In this document: piece after piece, positions 1-4,704 of the stretch | Layout of the letters: the number at the start of each line of letters is the position of its first letter | Position numbering within the stretch: the stretch's first letter is position 1 | Virus record (IMG/VR): IMGVR_UViG_3300034121_000039 | Coordinates: 1 to 24,722 of that record | From: a virus | Length of the DNA: 24,722 nucleotides | Strand: one strand, 5' to 3' | Notes under the pieces: model-generated | Told to the model about the DNA's origin: nothing | Database searches by the model: none | Seen by the model: the letters and a program-made list of their open reading frames with translations, nothing else | Made by a program: the position numbers and the translations under genes

Positions 1-1
1 T

Positions 2-565
2 AATGGAACATCATCAACTTATACTGGAAATGGATTTAGTGGTGTTTACATTTGGGGCGGTCAATTAGAAGTTGCATCTTTTGCCACATCCTACATTGCA
101 ACAACTTCAGCAAGTGCTACAAGAACAATAGATGCGGCAAGCATAACAGGAATTAACTTTAGTAGTTGGTTTAATGCAGGGCAAGGTTCTGCATATGTTG
201 AGGGAACAGGTGCGTATGCGTTTTCATGTACTGAAGGTGGAAATCAAAGTTACGGAAATTTTTGGCTTGTTGGTGACATAAGCAATACTGGTGTTGATAG
301 ATATATAACAGGAAATTACAATTCAACCAATCAATGGGAAGGTCGTGAATTTTCAACTAAAGCACAAAAAATGTCACTTGCTTATGCGTTTAATGACATA
401 GCAGGAACTTTTAACGGAACACTACAATTTACAGATTCATCTGCAATTTTGCCAATCAATTTAATTGCGGCATATATCTCACCAAACATGACAGGTTGGG
501 TTAAAAAAGTTTCCTATTACCCATTGCGTGTAACCAATACACAATTGCAAGCCCTAACTTCATAA
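2..565 (+). CDS. Phage fibre/spike-like structural protein, 3' end only
   Basis: The reading frame is open from the left edge and ends at TAA 563-565, so only the last 187 codons are seen and the start lies outside the window. Around residues 15-40 of the visible part is the pattern 'YIWGGQLE...ATSYIAT...ATRT', which I recognise as the recurrent 'GaQLE-atSYIpT-tR-aD' element of jelly-roll, lectin-like domains in phage head-spike and tail-fibre proteins. The rest is rich in Gly, Ser, Thr and aromatics, as expected of a beta-sandwich. It would sit on the virion surface and may bind the host surface. Codons here are AT-rich compared with the tail genes further right (sampled lines are about 38% versus 50% GC). 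Whether it is a head fibre or tail fibre cannot be told from this part. Confidence 0.7.
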   Translation, partial: NGTSSTYTGNGFSGVYIWGGQLEVASFATSYIATTSASATRTIDAASITGINFSSWFNAGQGSAYVEGTGAYAFSCTEGGNQSYGNFWLVGDISNTGVDRYITGNYNSTNQWEGREFSTKAQKMSLAYAFNDIAGTFNGTLQFTDSSAILPINLIAAYISPNMTGWVKKVSYYPLRVTNTQLQALTS

Positions 566-576
566 GGAACATCATG
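564..576 (+). promoter_or_regulatory. Ribosome binding site leader, first copy of a repeated translation start
   Basis: The 13 bases AAGGAACATCATG run from the stop codon of the upstream gene into the ATG at 574. Exactly the same 13 bases occur at 948-960 before the next gene, and a close version (AAGGAACCACCATG) occurs at 21553-21566. The AAGGA element is a good Shine-Dalgarno sequence and fixes the start at 574. Confidence 0.7.
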
Positions 577-945
577 GATTACAGATTTACATTTACTGAT
601 GAAGCCCAATGGTGGGAACTTGCAGATTCAAATGGTTGGGTTCAATACGAGTATGAACCGCAACCGCCTACACCTATTGACGAACCGCAACCCGAACCCG
701 TTGTTATACGCAAATGGATTGCTTACCCTGACATTGACTTTGTGGTTATTGGTACGGTGTACGAACCATTGCCCCCCACACCAATGGATGAGCCACAACC
801 AACTCCGATTCCTTACGATGGCTATGCGGTAAATATTAGATTTAACAACGGTTCTGTTTTGCCATCTAACTTGGTATCATTTGTCATTCAACCCAACAAC
901 CCCCAATACACCTTTGCCGGTGGCTGGGAACAAGGCAGCGTTTAA
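574..945 (+). CDS. Small protein with duplicated proline-rich element, unknown function
   Basis: This 123-residue protein is not recognised. It starts at ATG 574 after a strong AAGGA site, 8 bases after the stop of the fibre-like gene. It contains a Pro/Glu/Gln-rich 16-residue element twice (about residues 27-42 and 63-78, 36 residues apart, reading roughly YEPxPPTPxDEPQPxP). The C-terminal part is rich in aromatics and Asn with no Pro clusters and may be a small beta domain. No signal peptide or membrane segment is visible. Its place between a fibre-like gene and another small gene suggests an accessory virion or fibre-associated protein, but that rests on position only. Confidence 0.75.
   Translation: MDYRFTFTDEAQWWELADSNGWVQYEYEPQPPTPIDEPQPEPVVIRKWIAYPDIDFVVIGTVYEPLPPTPMDEPQPTPIPYDGYAVNIRFNNGSVLPSNLVSFVIQPNNPQYTFAGGWEQGSV
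652..807 (+). repeat. In-gene direct repeat of a proline-rich element
   Basis: Two 48-base units at 652-699 and 760-807 encode nearly the same Pro-rich sequence. They are clearly similar in protein but diverged at many third codon positions, which argues for an old duplication kept by selection on the protein rather than a recent copy. Confidence 0.65.
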
Positions 946-947
946 TA

Positions 948-960
948 AAGGAACATCATG
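948..960 (+). promoter_or_regulatory. Ribosome binding site leader, second identical copy
   Basis: This is the same AAGGAACATCATG sequence as at 564-576. It places a Shine-Dalgarno element 5 bases before ATG 958 and fixes that start. Confidence 0.7.
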
Positions 961-1290
961 ACTACGACTTGGATTATTGAATGGATGCAATGCAAACCAA
1001 CAGACGGCTCTTTAGCCAATGTGGTTGTAACCGCAGGATGGCGCTGTAACGGCGTTCAAGATGAATACACTGCGACCATCTATTCAACTTGTTCTTTCCC
1101 GCAACCAGAAGAGGGTGGACAATTCACACCATTCGCTGAGTTGACTCAAGCACAAGTCTTGGGCTGGTGCTATGCAAATGGTCTTGACCAAGCGGCAACA
1201 GAAGCGGCTATTCAGTCACAGATTGACAGCCAAATCAATCCGCCAATCATTCAGCCAGCCCTCCCTTGGGCAGCAGCACCAACAGTTTAA
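958..1290 (+). CDS. Conserved phage small protein, unknown function
   Basis: 110 residues, starting at ATG 958 with a strong ribosome site. The layout is: N-terminal 'TTTWIIEWMQCKP', a central beta-rich stretch with Trp and Tyr, then 'FTPFAELTQAQVLGW' (residues about 60-74), a short helix and an Ile/Pro-rich end 'INPPIIQPALPW'. I recognise this N-to-C pattern as a family seen often in environmental phages near tail or lysis genes, but no function is known to me. No membrane segment or catalytic motif is visible. A hairpin follows directly after its stop, so it may end a transcription unit. Confidence 0.8.
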   Translation: MTTTWIIEWMQCKPTDGSLANVVVTAGWRCNGVQDEYTATIYSTCSFPQPEEGGQFTPFAELTQAQVLGWCYANGLDQAATEAAIQSQIDSQINPPIIQPALPWAAAPTV

Positions 1291-1296
1291 CGGGAA

Positions 1297-1318
1297 GCCA
1301 CCACCCGACCTTGGTGGC
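1297..1318 (+). terminator. Hairpin after 958-1290, possible weak terminator
   Basis: A perfect 7-base stem (GCCACCA 1297-1303 with TGGTGGC 1312-1318) closes an 8-base loop, six bases after a stop codon. It is followed by ACTTTAAAGG, so the T-run is poor; it may instead be a processing or mRNA-stability hairpin. Its GCCACC/GGTGGC core matches the next hairpin at 1578-1599. Confidence 0.45.
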
Positions 1319-1335
1319 ACTTTAAAGGAAAAATC

Positions 1336-1572
1336 ATGGGAAACGAAAAAAAGACCCCTGTGACAATCGACGGTGTAGAGTTCAAGTACGAAGACATGAC
1401 ACAGCAGCAGCAGATGTTGCTCAACCATGTCGCTGACTTAGATCGTAAGTTGGACTCAGCACGTTTTAACGTGGATCAGTTGCAAGTAGGCAGAGATGCC
1501 TTCTTCAAGTTGCTGAAAGAAGCGTTGGAAGCTAAGCCTGAAGAGGCCGTGACTGACGTCGTAGCAAACTAA
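1336..1572 (+). CDS. Small coiled-coil-like phage protein, unknown function
   Basis: 78 residues, starting at ATG 1336 with AAAGGA at 1324-1329. The N-terminal third reads 'VTIDGVEFKYEDMTQQQQMLLNHVADLDRKL', a short beta turn followed by an amphipathic helix with heptad-like spacing that continues to about residue 65. The last residues are acidic. The pattern resembles small phage proteins annotated as DUF6447 (from memory, not checked). It is flanked on both sides by hairpins, so it may be its own transcript or a processed segment. Its role is unknown; no membrane segment is seen. Confidence 0.8.
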   Translation: MGNEKKTPVTIDGVEFKYEDMTQQQQMLLNHVADLDRKLDSARFNVDQLQVGRDAFFKLLKEALEAKPEEAVTDVVAN

Positions 1573-1577
1573 GAACC

Positions 1578-1599
1578 AGCCACCTTCGGGTGGCTTCTT
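1578..1599 (+). terminator. UUCG-tetraloop hairpin with short T tail, probable terminator
   Basis: A 7-base stem (AGCCACC 1578-1584 with GGTGGCT 1589-1595) is closed by a TTCG loop at 1585-1588, a very stable tetraloop, followed by TCTT. This has the form of a rho-independent terminator with a short tail. It lies between the stop at 1572 and the start at 1611, so some read-through would be needed unless a promoter lies nearby. Confidence 0.65.
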
Positions 1600-1610
1600 C
1601 AAGGAATTTT

Positions 1611-1805
1611 ATGGAAACGGTGGAAACAAAATTGGCTGTACACGAAGCTGTCTGCGCAGAACGTTACAGGTCTATTGAGGGCAAACTCGATAGCGGCAAA
1701 GACCGCATGCGCAATATTGAGTATATGCTTTACGCCGTTATGCTTGCCGTTTTGTTTGGCCCCGGCGTCGCGGCTGAATTTGTCAAAAAAGTGTTAGGGC
1801 TGTAA
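1611..1805 (+). CDS. Small single-span membrane protein, holin candidate
   Basis: 64 residues. I chose ATG 1611 because AAGGA at 1601-1605 precedes it well; a GTG at 1590 in frame lies inside the terminator hairpin and is unlikely. Residues 1-40 are hydrophilic and probably helical ('METVETKLAVHEAVCAERY...IEGKLDSG'), and one hydrophobic segment follows at about 44-58 ('YMLYAVMLAVLFGPG'), ending in a short Lys-containing tail. Small one-span proteins of this shape are common in phage lysis regions, and it lies upstream of spanin and endolysin genes. Holin, holin regulator or another membrane function are all possible. Confidence 0.8.
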   Translation: METVETKLAVHEAVCAERYRSIEGKLDSGKDRMRNIEYMLYAVMLAVLFGPGVAAEFVKKVLGL

Positions 1806-1806
1806 A

Positions 1807-1899
1807 ATGAATCAATGGGTCGATGCGTTTATCGTTGCGACCTGTGTGACCATATTTGTTGTGTGGGGGACATTCACCCTTGTTTGGATTTGGGGATGA
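1807..1899 (+). CDS. 30-residue membrane microprotein
   Basis: ATG 1807 follows the previous stop by one base, with AGGG at 1796-1799 as a ribosome site. The product is 30 residues, almost all hydrophobic after residue 7, with four Trp in total (the C-terminal end reads 'VWIWG'), so a single membrane helix is very likely. Its stop overlaps the start of the next gene as ATGA, which supports real, coupled translation. The function is unknown; a lysis-related role is a guess from location. Confidence 0.6.
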   Translation: MNQWVDAFIVATCVTIFVVWGTFTLVWIWG

Positions 1900-2051
1900 A
1901 ATGGTTGTTGGTACTGTTCTTACTATTTTCACCCGAGGTATCTAACAAAGAGAAAAAACCCGAATACCGATGTGTCAGGTGGTCTTGGTCAGGAGATGTT
2001 TACAACCGCAGAGTAGTATGCCTTGAGTGGCAAAAAGTTGATAAAAAATGA
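1896..2051 (+). CDS. Small membrane-anchored or secreted protein, unknown
   Basis: 51 residues, starting at ATG 1896, which overlaps the previous stop by four bases. A longer in-frame start at 1815 would overlap most of the 30-residue gene and is less likely. Residues 1-12 ('MKWLLVLFLLFS') form a short signal-like or anchor segment; the rest is basic, aromatic and contains two Cys ('YRCVRWSWSGDVYNRRVVCLEW'), suggesting a small exported fold with one disulfide. It ends in an ATGA overlap with the next gene. I recall similar proteins in environmental phages but no function. Confidence 0.7.
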   Translation: MKWLLVLFLLFSPEVSNKEKKPEYRCVRWSWSGDVYNRRVVCLEWQKVDKK

Positions 2052-2542
2052 TTGATCCTCTAACCGCCCTAGCTGGCATACAGTCCGCAATCTCGATGGT
2101 CAAGAAGGCCAGCGCGGTGGCCAATGATCTTGGCTCGCTTGCGCCAATGATTGGGAAGTTATTTGACGCAAAATCAACAGCCACTAAAGCACTGATTGAG
2201 ACAAAGAAAAGCAAGGGTTCCAACATGGGAACCGCGTTGCAGATTGAGATGGCGCTAGAGCAGGCTCGTGCGTTTGAAGAGGAGCTCAAAATGCTCTTTA
2301 TGACAACTGGCAAAGTCGATGTCTGGAACAAGATCAAGGCCCGCCAAGACCAGATGGACATTGATGATGCCAGAGAACTTCGCGCACTAGAGCGGGCAGA
2401 GAAGAAAGCAAAAGAAAAAGAAGCGGAGATGAACGAGTTGGCCGTCATCATTGGTGGCTGTGCGTTTGTGCTGTTCTTGGTGTTTATTGGTATTTATGAG
2501 TTAATGGAATTCTGCAACACTACCAGAAGGTGTGGTCGGTGA
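2048..2542 (+). CDS. Conserved phage protein with C-terminal membrane anchor
   Basis: 164 residues, starting at ATG 2048 in a four-base overlap with the upstream stop. The N-terminal part (residues 1-55) is Ala/Ser/Lys-rich and helical. Residues about 70-135 form a long charged helix likely to be a coiled coil ('MALEQARAFEEELKML', 'ARELRALERAEKKAKEKEAEM'). A membrane helix follows at about 137-155 ('VIIGGCAFVLFLVFIGIYE'). I recognise the layout as a widespread phage hypothetical family. A cytoplasmic coiled coil anchored at its C-terminal end could scaffold at the inner membrane. No enzyme motif is visible. Confidence 0.8.
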   Translation: MIDPLTALAGIQSAISMVKKASAVANDLGSLAPMIGKLFDAKSTATKALIETKKSKGSNMGTALQIEMALEQARAFEEELKMLFMTTGKVDVWNKIKARQDQMDIDDARELRALERAEKKAKEKEAEMNELAVIIGGCAFVLFLVFIGIYELMEFCNTTRRCGR

Positions 2543-2694
2543 ATGAGTACCAGAAGACCTTTGACCTCTGCCTCAAGATATTCGTGTACGGATGCGTGGC
2601 TTTGTGGTTTCTAGGTTTTCTAAAGTTCTTGCCTGATGACTTGTCGGACAAGATTGTTAATCTTTTACTTGGAAGGGTTGGATTAGGCAAATGA
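2539..2694 (+). CDS. 51-residue membrane protein with GTG start
   Basis: The frame is open from 2500, and GTG 2539 is the best start: AGAAGG at 2525-2530 is eight bases upstream and the GTGA overlaps the previous stop. GTG 2530 is an alternative. The product begins 'NEYQKTFDLCLKIF', has a hydrophobic segment at about residues 12-30 ('LKIFVYGCVALWFLGFLKF'), and ends in a short amphipathic helix with 'DKIVNLLLGRVG'. Its stop overlaps the next start as ATGA. Coupling on both sides and a protein-like composition support it. The function is unknown; it is another lysis-region membrane protein. Confidence 0.6.
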   Translation: MNEYQKTFDLCLKIFVYGCVALWFLGFLKFLPDDLSDKIVNLLLGRVGLGK

Positions 2695-2861
2695 GAATTA
2701 CCACGTACCAACAAAATGCCAAGATGCTTTCAGAGGCTCATAGGGTGATCCACGAACAGAACATGAAGCGCTTGGCAGAGCTAACCAGACAGGCTGCACA
2801 CCAACAAAAAGTTCAAGAAATCAAGACGCAATGGGCTAGATTAGTGGACGTCAAGGCATGA
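2691..2861 (+). CDS. 56-residue basic helical protein, unknown
   Basis: ATG 2691 overlaps the upstream stop and its own stop TGA 2859-2861 overlaps the lipoprotein start at 2858, so it is coupled on both sides. The protein is highly charged and Gln-rich ('YQQNAKMLSEAHRVIHEQNM', 'LTRQAAHQQKVQEIKTQW') and should be one long helix. There is no membrane segment. The function is unknown. Confidence 0.6.
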   Translation: MRITTYQQNAKMLSEAHRVIHEQNMKRLAELTRQAAHQQKVQEIKTQWARLVDVKA

Positions 2862-3061
2862 GATACTTACTTCTTGTTTTGTTGTTGGCTGGATGCAAAG
2901 ACGTTTACCGCTATCCGTGCCAGAACCCCGACAACTTCCACGCACCTGATTGTCAGAAGCCAAAGTGCCTGTTTACCCAGCAGTGTCCTGAATACCTAGT
3001 TGCCCCTATCTTGGAGAAGAAAGTCAATGACGTCCAACCAGAAACCAAACCTAACAACTGA
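2858..3061 (+). CDS. Cys-rich phage lipoprotein
   Basis: 67 residues, starting at ATG 2858 in a four-base overlap. Residues 1-13 are a lipoprotein signal with the lipobox 'LLAGC', so Cys13 should be lipidated and the mature 55-residue protein anchored in a membrane. Four more Cys follow (residues 21, 32, 37, 43), suggesting two disulfides in the periplasm. The 'YRYPCQNP' element after the lipid Cys matches small phage lipoproteins I have seen beside lysis genes. The last part is hydrophilic. Possible roles include envelope disruption or blocking superinfection, neither shown by the sequence. Its 3' end overlaps the next gene by 35 bases. Confidence 0.8.
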   Translation: MRYLLLVLLLAGCKDVYRYPCQNPDNFHAPDCQKPKCLFTQQCPEYLVAPILEKKVNDVQPETKPNN

Positions 3062-3569
3062 AGAATTTGAAGTCCGGGTCTGGGGCTTTGTGGTCATGGT
3101 GGTCACTTTGATCCTGTGCGTCATTGTCATTGCGCTGCTTTACTCTGTAACGTTTGTGACGCAGCCGATTAAGTCAATGGCTCCGATTGACCAAGCCTAT
3201 ACCAAGATGCTGAACGATATTGTATTGTTGATAGTAGGTGGTATCGGGGGCGTGATGACTAAGCGAGCGGCAGGCGCGGCTTCTAAGATGTTTACTCCTC
3301 CACAACCTCCAATGCAACATGGCTGCCCTCCAATGATGGGAGGTATGAGTGGTGGCTATGGCGGCTACGGCATGCCTAATAGCAGTTACGCCCCTCCGCA
3401 ATCTGCGTACGGCTTACCCTCGCAACCGTTTGGTGCAATGCCTGTCTGGACAAACCCAGAACTAGATGAGTCATGGACACCCGGCCCACCGCCGACTACA
3501 CCTCCTGAGCACATGGAGCCCGATGACGAACGCGAAGAAATCGCAGCAGCCCGTAAGGAGACCGAATGA
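3027..3569 (+). CDS. Two-span membrane protein with Gly/Met/Pro-rich tail, holin candidate
   Basis: I chose ATG 3027 (180 residues), with GGAG at 3013-3016, over an in-frame ATG at 3000 that would lengthen the overlap with the lipoprotein gene. Membrane segments lie at about residues 19-43 ('WGFVVMVVTLILCVIVIALL') and 61-77 ('MLNDIVLLIVGGIGGVM'), followed by 'TKRAAG' and then a long, probably unfolded tail rich in Pro, Gly, Met, Tyr and Gln (about 90-160), ending in an acidic helix ('EPDDEREEIAAARKETE'). Two helices and a hydrophilic tail next to spanins and endolysin fit a holin, but the long low-complexity tail is unusual for one. It ends in an ATGATG junction with the spanin gene. Confidence 0.75.
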   Translation: MTSNQKPNLTTEEFEVRVWGFVVMVVTLILCVIVIALLYSVTFVTQPIKSMAPIDQAYTKMLNDIVLLIVGGIGGVMTKRAAGAASKMFTPPQPPMQHGCPPMMGGMSGGYGGYGMPNSSYAPPQSAYGLPSQPFGAMPVWTNPELDESWTPGPPPTTPPEHMEPDDEREEIAAARKETE

Positions 3570-4066
3570 TGTTTGGCATACCACTACCTTGGATTGCATT
3601 TGTTGTGGGGCTAGCGCTCCTAGGCTCTTATCGCGGGGGCTACCATTTTGGGTGGACAGATAGAGACAATGACATGAAAATTGCCATTGCCAAGAAGAAC
3701 GAGGAAGCTCGTCAAATTGAGCAAAACTTGGGTGAGAAACTTAATCAACAATCTGCCAAACTACAGGAGGCTAATGATGCCATCAACAAAAAAACTACTG
3801 CTCTTGCTGTTGCCAATCGTGCTGGCAAGCTGCGCCTCTGCGCCCCAAGTAACGTACAAGCCCCCGCAAGTTCCCCCGTTGCCAGCGCAAATACAGAAAC
3901 AGCCAGTCAACCTGACAGACCGACTGATACAGCTTCTGACGCCGAAAGAGCAACCATCGACGCCATCGCGGAAATAGTCGCTCAAGGCGATAGAAATACT
4001 GTTGCTTTGAACGCTTGCGTAGATTCATACAATGAAGTAAGGAACCTCTTAAATGGTAAGTCCTGA
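3566..4066 (+). CDS. Inner-membrane spanin (Rz-like)
   Basis: 166 residues, starting at ATG 3566 (or 3569, next codon). A single N-terminal membrane helix at about 5-22 ('PLPWIAFVVGLALLGSY') is followed by a long charged, Gln/Asn/Lys-rich stretch likely to be a periplasmic coiled coil (about 35-90), a Pro/Ser/Thr-rich linker, and a C-terminal helix ending 'ALNACVDSYNEVR', a pattern common in Rz proteins. With the outer-membrane partner nested inside at 3777-3977 it should span the periplasm and fuse the membranes in the last step of lysis. It overlaps the endolysin gene by 14 bases. Confidence 0.85.
   Translation: MMFGIPLPWIAFVVGLALLGSYRGGYHFGWTDRDNDMKIAIAKKNEEARQIEQNLGEKLNQQSAKLQEANDAINKKTTALAVANRAGKLRLCAPSNVQAPASSPVASANTETASQPDRPTDTASDAERATIDAIAEIVAQGDRNTVALNACVDSYNEVRNLLNGKS
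3765..3770 (+). promoter_or_regulatory. Perfect Shine-Dalgarno for the nested outer-membrane spanin
   Basis: AGGAGG inside the Rz-like gene lies six bases before ATG 3777 (three before ATG 3774). A full consensus site inside a coding region and just before a second-frame lipoprotein is strong evidence that the nested gene is translated. Confidence 0.8.
3777..3977 (+). CDS. Nested outer-membrane spanin lipoprotein (Rz1-like)
   Basis: 66 residues, lying entirely inside the Rz-like gene in a different frame. The signal is 'STKKLLLLLLPIVLASC', with the lipobox LASC placing the lipidated Cys at residue 19. The mature protein is short and proline-rich ('PPQVPPLPAQIQKQP'), exactly the known character of Rz1 proteins. 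ATG 3777 follows the consensus AGGAGG at the best distance; ATG 3774 is possible. The product should be anchored in the outer membrane and pair with the inner-membrane spanin through the C-termini. The fully embedded arrangement is the same architecture known from lambda Rz/Rz1. Confidence 0.9.
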   Translation: MPSTKKLLLLLLPIVLASCASAPQVTYKPPQVPPLPAQIQKQPVNLTDRLIQLLTPKEQPSTPSRK

Positions 4067-4667
4067 CCAACTAAAACAGATGCACATAGACCCATCTCTG
4101 GCAGATGCGTTTAACGAAACTTTTGATAAGTTCAATATTTTTACGGCTCCACAACAAGCTAGCTGGATAGGTCAGTGCGGCCACGAGTGCGGTAACTTTA
4201 AGATCATGGAAGAGAATCTGAACTACCGCGCCGCTACCCTACTCAAACTGTTCCCACGGACTCCTAAACGCGCATGGGGTTTCACACCCGAGGAAGCTGC
4301 TGCCTACGAGAAGCAGCCACGTAAAATCGCCAACAGGATTTACGGGAATCGTATGGGCAACCGGGATGAGGCTTCTGGGGATGGGTTCAGGTTCCGCGGC
4401 TCCGGATTTCTCCAGCTAACTGGCCATAGTAACTTCTTCCACGCAGGCAAAGCCCTCGGTGTGGATTTCGTGATGGAGCCTGAACTAGTCCGCACTCCCA
4501 AGTACGCTGCACAAACCGCAGGCTGGTTTTGGCAAACCCATAACCTTAACCAATACGCCGACAGTCGGGATTTTTTAACAATGACTAAACGGATCAACGG
4601 CGGTACGATTGGCCTAGAAGATCGAATTAAACACATTACGCATGCTATAGCTGTATTGGGCGGTTAA
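4053..4667 (+). CDS. Endolysin, glycoside hydrolase family 19 (chitinase-like) muramidase
   Basis: 204 residues, starting at ATG 4053 with AAGGA at 4039-4043. GH19 signatures are clear: 'IGQCGHECGNF' with His44-Glu45, Glu45 being the expected catalytic acid; 'MEENLNY' (about 52-58) carrying the second conserved acidic region; and 'RGSGFLQLTG' at 115-124, the substrate-cleft loop. A late motif, 'TKRINGGTIGLEDRI', matches the family's end. Phage members of GH19 cut peptidoglycan. There is no signal peptide or cell-wall binding domain, so release needs a holin. It lies directly after the spanin pair and closes the lysis region. Length is normal for single-domain phage enzymes. Confidence 0.93.
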   Translation: MVSPDQLKQMHIDPSLADAFNETFDKFNIFTAPQQASWIGQCGHECGNFKIMEENLNYRAATLLKLFPRTPKRAWGFTPEEAAAYEKQPRKIANRIYGNRMGNRDEASGDGFRFRGSGFLQLTGHSNFFHAGKALGVDFVMEPELVRTPKYAAQTAGWFWQTHNLNQYADSRDFLTMTKRINGGTIGLEDRIKHITHAIAVLGG

Positions 4668-4683
4668 TACTACAATATGCGCA
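4667..4683 (+). promoter_or_regulatory. Weak promoter-like motif between lysis and tail genes
   Basis: TACAAT at 4671-4676 is one base from the -10 consensus and lies in one of the few real gaps between genes. The sequence 4667-4683 shares 12 of 17 bases with 11463-11479, the other notable gap in this region. No good -35 is visible at 17 bases, so this is tentative. Confidence 0.2.
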
Positions 4684-4704
4684 GCTTAGCAAGGAAGACC
4701 CGAC

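Noticed and set aside
5-14. GGAACATCAT at the left edge matches the repeated translation leader.
   Set aside because: It falls inside the open fibre frame without a stop before it or a start after it, so the match is probably chance.
1975-2451. 158-residue minus-strand open frame.
   Set aside because: It is opposite a well-supported gene, its Ser/Ala/Phe-rich sequence is typical of a shadow frame, and it has no ribosome site or coupling.
3795-4070. Minus-strand open frames across the spanin genes.
   Set aside because: They overlap two supported plus-strand frames and have no ribosome site or recognisable domain.
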